From Opitutia bacterium (lineage in GTDB: Bacteria; Verrucomicrobiota; Verrucomicrobiia; Opitutales; UBA953), in assembly GCA_021204635.1 (NCBI GenBank), contig JAJPZB010000192.1:1191-33459 (forward strand): a stretch of DNA of 32,269 nt, read 5' to 3'. The notes below the pieces were generated by a model. The model made no database searches and was not told the origin of the DNA. It saw nothing but the letters and a program-made list of their open reading frames with translations. A program made the translations under genes and the position numbers. Of this stretch, positions 17,143 through 25,052 are shown piece after piece (within the stretch, counting starts at the first letter, position 1; the number at the start of each line of letters is the position of its first letter).

Positions 17143-17210
17143 TCTCACCACCAACCCTATTCCACCACCAACCCTATTTCACCACTGACCCAAAGCCCCA
17201 CCACCAACCC
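17082..17210. repeat. CACCACCAACCC intergenic repeat, array B (eight units)
   Basis: Units start at 17082, 17101, 17115, 17129, 17146, 17163, 17180 and 17199, giving periods of 19, 14, 14, 17, 17, 17 and 19. Five are exact CACCACCAACCC; the others are CACCACTAACCC, CACCACTAACCT and CACCACTGACCC. All share one orientation. The first four lie inside the 3' end of the glycosylase gene and the last ends two bases before the Ogt-type ATG. Spacers of 2-7 bases are far too short for CRISPR. Confidence 0.95.
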
Positions 17211-17212
17211 CT

Positions 17213-17737
17213 ATGAGAAACGGGCATAAAAGCATAATTCAAATCCGGCGCTACCACTCACCCTGCGGGGATTTGATTCTCGGATCCCACGACAACAAAC
17301 TCTGCCTGTGCGACTGGGCAACGAGGAAAAACCGCAACAAACTCGACAAGCGCCTGCAACAAACCCTGCAAGCGGAATATGTCGCAAGAGAATCCGACGT
17401 CATTGTTGTGGCGAGCAGGCAGTTGGACGAATATTTCACAACAAAGCGGACAAGTTTCGACATCCCGCTACTCTTTGCCGGCAGCGATTTTCAGAAAGTG
17501 GTGTGGTCGCAACTAACCCAAATTCCCTACGGCGAAACCCTTTCCTACGGCGAACTCGCAACGGTTGTGGGGCGCCCGAAATCTGTACGCGCAGTCGCGA
17601 ACGCGGTCGGCGCAAATGCGATTTCAATCTTTGTCCCCTGCCACAGAGTGCTTGGTGGTGGCAACAAACTCACCGGCTACGCGGGCGGGCTCGCCACCAA
17701 GAGCGCACTATTAAACTTGGAGCGCCACAAAAAATAA
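17213..17737 (+). CDS. ogt: Ogt-type O6-methylguanine-DNA methyltransferase
   Basis: The 174-residue length is normal for the Ogt/AdaB family. The suicidal acceptor cysteine is C143 in the signature FVPCHRVLGGGNKLTGYAGG. It is preceded by the DNA-binding segment PYGETLSYGELATVVGRPKSVRAVANAVGANAI with the helix-turn-helix and arginine finger. The enzyme transfers alkyl groups from O6-alkylguanine to itself in one irreversible step. It follows an AlkA-like glycosylase in the same direction, forming a two-gene alkylation-repair unit. The leader is filled by CACCACCAACCC repeats and has no Shine-Dalgarno sequence. It converges with the aminotransferase gene across 72 bases that contain only a weak CCACC/GGTGG hairpin at 17779-17793. 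Confidence 0.95.
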   Translation: MRNGHKSIIQIRRYHSPCGDLILGSHDNKLCLCDWATRKNRNKLDKRLQQTLQAEYVARESDVIVVASRQLDEYFTTKRTSFDIPLLFAGSDFQKVVWSQLTQIPYGETLSYGELATVVGRPKSVRAVANAVGANAISIFVPCHRVLGGGNKLTGYAGGLATKSALLNLERHKK

Positions 17738-17809
17738 ATTGAGTGGCAACAAACCCGAGATTGTGGTGGGGATTGTCGCCACCCAATTGGTGGGAATCGG
17801 CGGATAAAT

Positions 17810-18679
17810 TTATTTCACCATCGTGCCGTCGGTGCGGACTTTCTGGCGGAAGCGTTCGAGGAGTTTCGCCGTGAGCGGACCGCACTTGCCCGAGCCGATT
17901 TTGCGACCATCGAGCGCGACAACGGGGACCACTTCCGCCGCCGATCCCGTGAGAAATGCCTCGTCGGCGTTCCAAAGGTCGTAGCGCGTCATTGTCGTTT
18001 CCAAAACCGGAATCCCGAGTTCGTGGGCGCACTCGATTGTCGCCGCGCGGGTGATTCCCAAGAGCAGGCTCGACGCCGACATTGGCGTGATGAGCTTTCC
18101 CTTGTGTATTACGAAAATGTTGTCGCCGGAGCACTCCGCGACGTGCCCTTGGTCGTTGAGCAAAAGACACTCATCGAAGCCGCAGTTCAGTGCCTCGATT
18201 TTCGCGAGAATGCTGTTCAAATAGTTCAGCGATTTCACCATCGGCGGGAGCGCCGCAACGCTCGTGCGCCGCGTCGGGACTGTGATGAGTTTCATTCCGT
18301 CTTCATAAACGGACGGCGGATAAAGCTTAATTTTGTCCGCGATAATTATGATCGAGGGATTGCCGCAATTGTTCGGGTTGAGACCGAGGTCGCCAACGCC
18401 GCGAGTAATCACCGTGCGAATGTAGCCGTTTTCAATCCCGTTTCGCCGGCACGCCTCGATGTGCGCGCGGGCGATTTCCTCGCGTTTCCAAGGCAACTCG
18501 AGGGCGATTGCCTTTGCCGAGTATTCGATTCGCTCGAGGTGGGCATCGAGTTTGAAAATGCAGTTGTCATAAACGCGAATTCCCTCGAACAGCCCGTCGC
18601 CATAAAGCAGGCCGTGGTCGAAAACGGAGATTTTCGCGTCCTCCTTGCGATAGAATTTTCCGTCGATGTAAACTTCCAT
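17810..18679 (-). CDS. ilvE: Class IV aminotransferase, branched-chain type (IlvE-like)
   Basis: This PLP enzyme of fold type IV has 289 residues. The N-terminal DHGLLYGDGLFEGIRVY, the PLP lysine K149 in MVKSLNYLNS, the motif AECSGDNIF at 181-189 and FLTGSAAEVVPV near 242-253 are all typical. It most likely interconverts branched-chain amino acids and their keto acids with glutamate/2-oxoglutarate. D-amino-acid transaminase or 4-amino-4-deoxychorismate lyase share the fold, so substrate assignment rests on overall similarity. The length and the LEGIRVY-like segment fit the archaeal/Verrucomicrobial short IlvE group. It lies 70 bases downstream of the TrkH-like gene on the same strand. No other ilv or leu gene is in the window. 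Confidence 0.87.
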   Translation of the reverse strand: MEVYIDGKFYRKEDAKISVFDHGLLYGDGLFEGIRVYDNCIFKLDAHLERIEYSAKAIALELPWKREEIARAHIEACRRNGIENGYIRTVITRGVGDLGLNPNNCGNPSIIIIADKIKLYPPSVYEDGMKLITVPTRRTSVAALPPMVKSLNYLNSILAKIEALNCGFDECLLLNDQGHVAECSGDNIFVIHKGKLITPMSASSLLLGITRAATIECAHELGIPVLETTMTRYDLWNADEAFLTGSAAEVVPVVALDGRKIGSGKCGPLTAKLLERFRQKVRTDGTMVK

Positions 18680-18749
18680 AGTTGTCGCGAGTTTATTACT
18701 CGACCAACTTGGGAGTAAAGCGCAGATTTCGCCACGGTCGCGGCGGAAA

Positions 18750-20507
18750 TCACATCAGCGTAATCGAGGTTTCGGGCAATCGCGCCCCCGTCGGTGTGCG
18801 CCGGAAAACGAATGACGACACGAATGACAAAACGCCAATTCGCCCGACAAACATCGCGAGAATCAGGACGCATTTTGCGGCTGGCATCAACTTTGGTGTT
18901 ACGTCGCAGGAAAGCCCAACTGTTCCGCATGCCGATACCGATTCAAAAATCAGCGGCATGCCTGGGAGTTCGGGATGCAACGCGCAGAGAACGACTGCGA
19001 CTGCGGTAAAAAACGCCGCACCAAGCAAGACAATTGCAAGGGCCTGATTTGCGATATCGCTGTTGAGCCGCCGCCCGAAAATCTCCAAGTCGCGGCGCCC
19101 CGAAATGTATTGCCTGAGCGCCAAGAAGGCGACGGCGAGCGTCGTAACTTTTATCCCACCCGCCGTGGAAAAAGGCGCCCCGCCGATGAACATCAAAAAC
19201 GTCAGTACCAAGCGCGTGCCCGAGGGAAGAAACGACGTATCGCCGATGTCAAAGCCCGACGTTCTCGCGCCCATGGCAAAGAAGAGCGCACGCAAAAAGC
19301 CGCCTTCCCGCGTGTTTAGCCCCGAGAAATAAAGCGAGAGAAATCCGCCGACGATCAGGATGCCCGTCGTCCACAAAACGAGTTTTGAATGCACGGAAAG
19401 CCGCATGGGGACGGCGTCGTATCCCCGCACAAATTTCCGGCGCAGCGAGTAGAGCGCGACAAACCAGAAATTTTTTACCACCGGAAAACCGATGCCCCCG
19501 ATGAGCGACAAAAACAGCACTGCAGAGACCACGCCGCCCGCAGATGGCAACAGTCCGTCAGGAGACGTGGTGAAACCCGCATTACAAAACGCCATAACGG
19601 AGTGGAAAATGGAGAAAAAGACGGGGTCGGAAATATCCGCCGCAGTACTCGCGTAGGCAAAGTAAATCCACAGCGCCCCGACAACCTCCGAAACCGCCGT
19701 GAAGCCGATGATGAGCCCGAGCGCGACGCCGATTTGCGAAATATTGTTCTCGCGGAAGAGGTCTTGGAACGCGAAACGATTCCGAATCGAGAGCCCGCCG
19801 GCGAAGAAATACGCGAAAAAATATGTTATTGACATGACGCCCAAGCCGCCGAGTTGCGCGAGTATCAAAAGTATTATTTGCCCAAAATCAGTCAGCGTCT
19901 CGGACAACGAAGCCACGGGCGCGAGCCCCGTCACGCAGACCGCGCTCGTCGCAAAAAACAAGGCATCGACGAAGCTGATTCCCTCAACTGTCGCGCGCGG
20001 CGTGAGCAGCATTATCGTGCCACAGGCGATCAAAATCGCGAAGCTCAGGATAAAGACCATACCAGGCGACAACGATTTTTTTGCCGTGAACTCCGCGCGC
20101 ACCCGCATGACCCGCATCGCGACAACGGCGATGACGAGAAAGTCCAAAACGCTCAGGAAATGCCGCGCGCTCTCGGGGTGGAACGCGGCCCCTGTGTAAA
20201 AATGGAAAAACACCGTTATCGGCACCGCGACGACGAGAATAGATTCAAACCAAAAATGTCTTACATATTTGAAGAACGAATCTACGACATGGACGAAGCG
20301 GAGCACTTCGAGAAACGCGAAGAGCGCGATTGTTGCAAACGTCAGCACGTGAAACGCAGTGCTGCCGAGGGAATCGATCCCCCAACCGTTCATCGCGACG
20401 ATTTGAGCCGCCGCCAAGACAGCGCAGAAGCCGGCGGCAACTCTGAGCCAAAAGCGCAAGCGCTTTTGCTCGGCATCGCCTAATTCTCCCGAAAATAATC
20501 GAATCAT
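18750..20507 (-). CDS. TrkH/KtrB-family potassium uptake protein
   Basis: The membrane protein has 585 residues. The four pore repeats show their selectivity-filter glycines in SAVCVTGL, FCNAGFTT, GARTSGFD and ACGTVGLS, the pattern of K+ (or K+/Na+) channels of the TrkH/KtrB/HKT superfamily. About 130 N-terminal residues add four or so extra helices before the first pore repeat. GGAPFSTAGGIKVTTLA is the conserved segment after the third pore. These transporters normally need a TrkA/KtrA RCK subunit, and none is present in the window. GAGAGG four bases before the ATG is a good ribosome-binding site and supports this start. Confidence 0.93.
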   Translation of the reverse strand: MIRLFSGELGDAEQKRLRFWLRVAAGFCAVLAAAQIVAMNGWGIDSLGSTAFHVLTFATIALFAFLEVLRFVHVVDSFFKYVRHFWFESILVVAVPITVFFHFYTGAAFHPESARHFLSVLDFLVIAVVAMRVMRVRAEFTAKKSLSPGMVFILSFAILIACGTIMLLTPRATVEGISFVDALFFATSAVCVTGLAPVASLSETLTDFGQIILLILAQLGGLGVMSITYFFAYFFAGGLSIRNRFAFQDLFRENNISQIGVALGLIIGFTAVSEVVGALWIYFAYASTAADISDPVFFSIFHSVMAFCNAGFTTSPDGLLPSAGGVVSAVLFLSLIGGIGFPVVKNFWFVALYSLRRKFVRGYDAVPMRLSVHSKLVLWTTGILIVGGFLSLYFSGLNTREGGFLRALFFAMGARTSGFDIGDTSFLPSGTRLVLTFLMFIGGAPFSTAGGIKVTTLAVAFLALRQYISGRRDLEIFGRRLNSDIANQALAIVLLGAAFFTAVAVVLCALHPELPGMPLIFESVSACGTVGLSCDVTPKLMPAAKCVLILAMFVGRIGVLSFVSSFVFRRTPTGARLPETSITLM

Positions 20508-20625
20508 CGGAACCTCTCTGCTTTATCTTCCGCCAAAAGTCTATGGAGGCGCATTGAAAAGACAAACAGCTTTTGCCGCGGCAACAATCGCGCGAGCGGG
20601 AATTTTTCTCCCTTTCCGATTAATC

Positions 20626-20670
20626 AAAAAACAAAAGCGGAGCGCACTTCCGACGAGGGAGCCGCTCCGC
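20626..20670 (-). terminator. Intrinsic terminator after the L36-L31 genes
   Basis: Perfect 8-base-pair arms GCGGAGCG (20637-20644) and CGCTCCGC (20663-20670) are followed on the minus strand by TTTTGTTTTTT (20636-20626). It lies about 20 bases beyond the L31 stop codon, separating the ribosomal genes from trkH. Confidence 0.9.
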
Positions 20671-20690
20671 CCAAAAGCCAATAAGCCGAA

Positions 20691-20942
20691 TTAACGACCG
20701 CGACGGCGCGAGAACTTATTCTGGAATTTCTCGACGCGACCTGCGGTATCGACGAAGCGTTTCTCGCCGGTGTAGGCAGGGTGAGAATCGGCGGTGACAT
20801 CGCGCTGGATGACGAAATATTCCTCGCCGTCGATTGTGATTTTCTCTCTCGAAGAAAGTGTGGATTTGGTCAAAAACTGGCGACCGGAGGAAACGTCGCG
20901 GAAGCACACATTGTTGACGACAGGATGGATATCTTTTTTCAC
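20691..20942 (-). CDS. rpmE2: 50S ribosomal protein L31, type B
   Basis: The protein has 83 residues from a GTG at 20942, where AGGAA stands about nine bases upstream and the product begins with the family-typical MKKDIHP. The open frame continues to a TTG at 20984, but that would add 14 residues not found in L31. QFLTKSTLSSRE, the SHPAYTGEKRFVDTAGRVEKF segment and the basic RRRGR tail identify type B L31. The zinc-binding CxxC pair of type A is absent; only one cysteine remains. It lies 45 bases after rpmJ in a two-gene operon with its own promoter and terminator. Confidence 0.95.
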   Translation of the reverse strand: MKKDIHPVVNNVCFRDVSSGRQFLTKSTLSSREKITIDGEEYFVIQRDVTADSHPAYTGEKRFVDTAGRVEKFQNKFSRRRGR

Positions 20943-20987
20943 GGTAGTTTTTCCTGAAAATTTGTTAATTGCAGCTCGCGCCAAATT

Positions 20988-21113
20988 TTAGCCCTGACGC
21001 GCTTTGTAGCGCGGGTGGGTTTTGTTGATGACATAAACGCGTCCCTTGCGACGAACAACCTGGCAGTTCGGGTGGCGCGACTTCAAATTTTTGAGCGAAG
21101 ATGATACTTTCAT
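20988..21113 (-). CDS. rpmJ: 50S ribosomal protein L36, zinc-free type
   Basis: This is a 41-residue gene easily missed by length filters. The product begins MKVSSSLKNLKSRHPNCQVV and continues RRKGRVYVINKTHPRYKARQG, an almost textbook L36. It has a single cysteine, so the C-x2-C-x12-C-x4-H zinc ribbon of the classic form is missing. This is the YkgO-like type. It is co-directional with and 45 bases upstream of L31 type B, the same pairing as the zinc-limitation-induced ykgM-ykgO genes of enterobacteria. No convincing Zur site was found, so here the pair may be the constitutive copy. No strong Shine-Dalgarno is visible. Confidence 0.95.
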   Translation of the reverse strand: MKVSSSLKNLKSRHPNCQVVRRKGRVYVINKTHPRYKARQG

Positions 21114-21140
21114 GACTGTCGGAAAAAATGTTGAATGGCT

Positions 21141-21169
21141 ATCAAATTATTATTGCTGCCCGCTGTCAA
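21141..21169 (-). promoter_or_regulatory. Sigma-70-type promoter of rpmJ-rpmE2
   Basis: On the minus strand a perfect -35 TTGACA (21169-21164) is followed after 17 bases by TTTGAT (21146-21141), a 4/6 match to the -10 consensus. It is 28 bases upstream of the rpmJ ATG and overlaps the last codons of the MFS gene, so the ribosomal pair can be transcribed separately from it. Confidence 0.6.
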
Positions 21170-22511
21170 CGTTCTTTTCCCGAACGCTGTTGCCACCAGC
21201 CTCGGAATCGCCGGAAAATCCGCGCGACGATGATATGAATTTGTTAATTTTCGGCGCAACAACGGCAGAAAGAAGCGCAAAAAATGCCGCGCAGAGAAAC
21301 GCACCCCGCAACCCCACGCTCGGAGCCTCCGCAGGGTCTGACGCAAAAAGATTTCCAAGAAATTCCGCCGTGTGGCCGATGACGGGCGGGCCGAACAAAA
21401 ATCCGAGAAAGCCTATCGTCGAGACCGACGCAATTGCCACGCCGACCGGAATGTTTTCGGCGCGCGACGACAGACTGTAGCAAACCGGCACGATCGACGA
21501 AATCCCGAAGCCCACGAGCATGAAGCCGCCGGCGGCTGTTGCGGTCTGCGGAAGCGCCACCGACAACAACAATCCGCACGCCGACATCGTCGCGCAAACC
21601 TGAATCACGCGCACCTGCCCGAAGCGCATGACGAAGCGATCCGCGACAAAGCGCCCCGCCGCCATTGCCCCGAGCGCGACAGTGTAGCCGAGCCGCACGA
21701 GGCTTTCGTCGGGACGGACAACCTGCTGGAAATACACGCCACTCCAATCGAACATCACGCCCTCGCAGCCCATGTTCACAAAGCAAATCACGCCGAGCAA
21801 AAGGATGAACGGGTCGGAAAGCGCAAATCGCCGCCGGCGGGGCGCATTTTTCCCCGCGCTGTTTTCGCGCAATTCGCGCACGGTTTCCTGCTTTGACGCA
21901 TCCGAGGGAATCGCGAAACGGATCAGAAACGCCATCAAAATTGCGCACGCCGCATAGACGCCGGCGAAATGCGCCACGGGGGAAATCCCTGCGGAAACCA
22001 ACGTCGTGCTTATCAGCCCCGACGCGAACCCCGCCAAACTCCACACGCCGTGGAAGCCCGCCATGATGCTCCGCCCGTAAATCCGCTCCACGCCGACGCC
22101 CTGCGTGTTTATCGCGATGTTGTGCAAATTGCCACAGACGCCAAAAAACACCAGCGAGGCAAAAAACACGGCGCGCGAACCCGTGCCCGCCGCGAGTGCG
22201 ATGAGCGTCAGCGCCAAACCATAGACCGCAACAGCAATTCCCGTGCACGCCCTGCTCCCGATTTTCGCCGTGAGCCAGCCCGAGAACGGCATAGCCAAAA
22301 GTTGCCCGAGCGGAATCGCGAACAGCACGCTCCCGAGATCCGCCTCGCTCATGCCCAACATCGCCTTGATGTCGGGAATCCGGCTTGCCCAACTCCCGAA
22401 GACAATGCCCTGCATGAAATAGAATATGCCCACGACAACGCGAAACCTGCGACGCCCCGCGCCGGAGATTTCCGCCAAATCCGTTCCCGTCAAAGCAAAA
22501 TTTTTCGCCAT
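21150..22511 (-). CDS. MFS transporter, YbjJ-like
   Basis: The protein has 453 residues from the ATG at 22511, with 12 predicted membrane helices. The open frame extends 51 residues further to 22664, but that part is not membrane-like and is probably untranslated. GSWASRIPDIKAMLGMSEADLGSVL at the first helix, GRSIMAGFHGVWSLAGFASG in the middle and GFLFGPPVIGHTAEFLG late in the protein match the YbjJ/fucose-permease-like group of major facilitators. Substrate is unknown. The C-terminus after about residue 420 is hydrophilic. Divergent from the epimerase gene over 182 bases of CAACAA-rich DNA. Confidence 0.88.
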   Translation of the reverse strand: MAKNFALTGTDLAEISGAGRRRFRVVVGIFYFMQGIVFGSWASRIPDIKAMLGMSEADLGSVLFAIPLGQLLAMPFSGWLTAKIGSRACTGIAVAVYGLALTLIALAAGTGSRAVFFASLVFFGVCGNLHNIAINTQGVGVERIYGRSIMAGFHGVWSLAGFASGLISTTLVSAGISPVAHFAGVYAACAILMAFLIRFAIPSDASKQETVRELRENSAGKNAPRRRRFALSDPFILLLGVICFVNMGCEGVMFDWSGVYFQQVVRPDESLVRLGYTVALGAMAAGRFVADRFVMRFGQVRVIQVCATMSACGLLLSVALPQTATAAGGFMLVGFGISSIVPVCYSLSSRAENIPVGVAIASVSTIGFLGFLFGPPVIGHTAEFLGNLFASDPAEAPSVGLRGAFLCAAFFALLSAVVAPKINKFISSSRGFSGDSEAGGNSVREKNVDSGQQ

Positions 22512-22693
22512 GGCTCGCTCGTGAAAATCGGCGCGGCATTTTCCATTTTCCGGCAAAACAGTCAAGCCACACCGCACGACAACGACGCACAATTTGCCCC
22601 ACAACAACAAACTTTGCCGCAACACAACCGCCGCCAACAAGCGCCAAAACAGATTGACTGCCACTGCGACAAAATTTGATAATAAACCACAGC

Positions 22694-23662
22694 ATGAAAA
22701 TATTGGTCAGCGGAGGTGCCGGATTCATCGGCTCAAACTTGTGTGAAACACTCTTGCGCCGTGGCGACGAAGTTGTGTGCATAGACAATTTCGCAACCGG
22801 CAAAATCGAAAATCTGCTCCCGCTCTTCGGTGAGTTCCCGAAGACGTTCAAACTCGTCGTCGGCGACATCCGCAATCTCGACGATTGCCGCAAGGCGATC
22901 GATGGTTGCGAAGCCGTTTTGCACGAGGCGGCTCTCGGCTCCGTGCCGCGCTCAATCAAAGATCCCGCCACGACAAACGAGGTCAACATCTCCGGTTTCA
23001 TGAACATGCTCATCGCCGCCCGCGACGCAAAAGTTCGCCGCTTCGTCTATGCCGCAAGCAGCTCGACATACGGAGATTCCAAAACTCTTCCCAAAGTTGA
23101 AGATGTGATAGGTCGCCCGCTCTCGCCCTATGCCGTGACAAAATATGTCAACGAACTTTACGCCGATGTCTTTGCGCGGACATACGGAATGTCGTGCATC
23201 GGGCTCAGATATTTCAACGTTTTCGGTCGCCGCCAAGACCCGAACGGGGCATACGCGGCAGTTATTCCGCTGTTTGTGAAAAAACTGATGGCGCACGAAT
23301 CCCCCACAATAAACGGAGACGGCGAGTACTCCCGCGACTTTACGTACATCGACAACGTCATTCAGATGAATATGCTCGCCTTGGAAACAACAGATCCTGC
23401 GGCAGAAAATCAAGTTTACAACACTGCGTTTGGCGAGCGCACAACGCTCAACCAACTCGTCGCCTGCCTCAAAGAATTTTTGAGCGAATTTGACCCCAAA
23501 ATTGCAGAAGTTCCCGTGATCCACGGACCCACGCGAGTTGGCGATATTCCGCATTCTCTCGCCTGCATAGACAAGGCGAAGAAACTTCTCGGCTACGCAC
23601 CCCGTTTTTCGATGAGAGACGGTCTGAAAGCCGCAGTAAAGTGGTATTGGGAAAATCTGTGA
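22694..23662 (+). CDS. UDP-GlcNAc/GalNAc 4-epimerase, WbpP/TviC-like
   Basis: This extended short-chain dehydrogenase/reductase has 322 residues. It has the NAD-binding GGAGFIGSN (7-15), the catalytic serines in ASSSTYG (121-127) and the Y146-x3-K150 pair in PLSPYAVTK. The phrase GSVPRSIKDP is characteristic of WbpP/TviC-type UDP-N-acetylhexosamine 4-epimerases rather than GalE. The start at 22694 gives the standard MKILVSGGAGF; an earlier ATG at 22676 would add six residues. It lies 71 bases before the nucleotide-sugar dehydrogenase. Together they can convert UDP-GlcNAc to UDP-GalNAcA for a surface polysaccharide. No glycosyltransferase or export gene is in the window. Confidence 0.92.
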   Translation: MKILVSGGAGFIGSNLCETLLRRGDEVVCIDNFATGKIENLLPLFGEFPKTFKLVVGDIRNLDDCRKAIDGCEAVLHEAALGSVPRSIKDPATTNEVNISGFMNMLIAARDAKVRRFVYAASSSTYGDSKTLPKVEDVIGRPLSPYAVTKYVNELYADVFARTYGMSCIGLRYFNVFGRRQDPNGAYAAVIPLFVKKLMAHESPTINGDGEYSRDFTYIDNVIQMNMLALETTDPAAENQVYNTAFGERTTLNQLVACLKEFLSEFDPKIAEVPVIHGPTRVGDIPHSLACIDKAKKLLGYAPRFSMRDGLKAAVKWYWENL

Positions 23663-23733
23663 GCGCGCAGAATCTTTTCACAAACAACTATACGAAAAAC
23701 ATCAACAACTGACATTTTAAAAATATAAATAAG

Positions 23734-24996
23734 ATGAAAACAAAGATTTGTGTAATCGGATTGGGATATGTCGGGCTACCGTTGGCACGACTTTTCTCGA
23801 CAAAATACGAAACCGTTGGTTACGACATGAACCGCGCACGCGTCGAGGCTCTGAATGCGGGGCACGACGCAACGCTCGAAGTTTCTGACGAACTGTTGCA
23901 GGGTGCATTAGCGAACGGTTTCAAATGCACGGCGAACATGGACGACATTCGCGACTGCAACTTTTACGTTGTCGCAGTCCCCACACCGGTAGATGAAAAC
24001 AACAATCCGGATTTGAAGCCATTGTGGGGCGCGAGCGAAACAGTCGGAAAGGTAATTTCCAAAGGAGATATCGTCGTTTATGAATCCACGGTCTATCCGG
24101 GCGTCACGGAAGATGAATGCATACCCGTGGTCGAAAAAACTTCCGGATTGAAGTTTAACGTCGATTTCTTCGCCGGATATTCCCCCGAAAGAATTAATCC
24201 GGGCGACAAACTCCACACCGTCGAGAAAATAAAAAAGGTGACGAGCGGCTCGACGCCCGAAGTCGCGCAAAAAGTCAACTCCGTCTATTCTTCGGTGATC
24301 GAGGCAGGCACGCACCTCGCGCCGTCGATAAAGGTCGCGGAAGCGGCAAAGGTCATCGAAAATTCACAACGCGATATCAACATTGCCTTCGTCAACGAAC
24401 TCTCGAAAATTTTCACAAAACTCGGGATTGACACGGGCGACGTCTTGGAAGCCGCCGCCACTAAGTGGAACTTTCTGTCGTTCAAACCGGGTTTGGTCGG
24501 TGGTCACTGCATTGGCGTCGATCCATACTATCTCGCGCAATGCGCGCAACGCCACGGCTACAACCCTGAAATCATTCTCGCCGGTCGCAGAATGAACGAC
24601 GGGATGGGCGAATATGTGGCAACGCAGGTGGTGAAATTGATGATCCAAAAATCAATTCAGGTCGTCGGCTCAAAAATTCTCATTTTAGGGTTCACTTTCA
24701 AAGAGAATTGCCCCGACGTCCGCAACACACGGGTCATCGACATCGTGCGAACACTTGCCGAATACAAACTCGATTTGACTATTTACGACCCTTGGGCAAG
24801 TCCGGCGACGGCGAAGCGCGAATACGGCGTCGAAACCATTTCCGAACTGCCAAAGGAACAATACGACGCGGTCATTCTCGCCGTGGCGCACAAAAAGTTT
24901 GAGACGCTCAACATCGCCGCGCTCCGCAAACCAAAATCCGTGCTATTCGACGTCAAATCGTTCCTCCCCAAAGATTCGGTTGACGGGCGCCTGTGA
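23734..24996 (+). CDS. UDP-N-acetyl-hexosamine 6-dehydrogenase, TviB/WbpO-like
   Basis: The enzyme has 420 residues and belongs to the UDP-glucose/GDP-mannose dehydrogenase superfamily. It oxidises the C6 alcohol of a UDP-sugar to the acid with two NAD+. The N-terminal Rossmann motif is GLGYVG (9-14), the catalytic cysteine is C259 in LVGGHCIGVDPYYLA, and the catalytic-lysine segment is KVIENSQRDINIA (206-218). SPERINPGD at 150-158 and the Rossmann-like C-terminal domain with GFTFKENCPDVRNTR place it with TviB/WbpO, which act on UDP-GlcNAc or UDP-GalNAc, rather than with UDP-glucose dehydrogenases. It follows the 4-epimerase. The leader is AT-rich, unlike the surrounding DNA. Confidence 0.94.
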   Translation: MKTKICVIGLGYVGLPLARLFSTKYETVGYDMNRARVEALNAGHDATLEVSDELLQGALANGFKCTANMDDIRDCNFYVVAVPTPVDENNNPDLKPLWGASETVGKVISKGDIVVYESTVYPGVTEDECIPVVEKTSGLKFNVDFFAGYSPERINPGDKLHTVEKIKKVTSGSTPEVAQKVNSVYSSVIEAGTHLAPSIKVAEAAKVIENSQRDINIAFVNELSKIFTKLGIDTGDVLEAAATKWNFLSFKPGLVGGHCIGVDPYYLAQCAQRHGYNPEIILAGRRMNDGMGEYVATQVVKLMIQKSIQVVGSKILILGFTFKENCPDVRNTRVIDIVRTLAEYKLDLTIYDPWASPATAKREYGVETISELPKEQYDAVILAVAHKKFETLNIAALRKPKSVLFDVKSFLPKDSVDGRL

Positions 24997-25052
24997 GCGC
25001 GCACGGCGAAAATTCCCTTGCGCGGTGTCGCGCGGCAATATTTTCTAAAAAC

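Noticed and set aside
17082..17210. CRISPR array
   Set aside because: Units are 12 bases with spacers of only 2-7 low-complexity bases, and no cas genes are present.
21114..21170. Zur operator before rpmJ
   Set aside because: Expected because zinc-free L31/L36 pairs are often Zur-controlled, but no palindromic Zur-like box is visible.
22512..22664. N-terminal extension of the MFS transporter
   Set aside because: The extra 51 residues are not typical of MFS proteins; the ATG at 22511 places the first helix normally.
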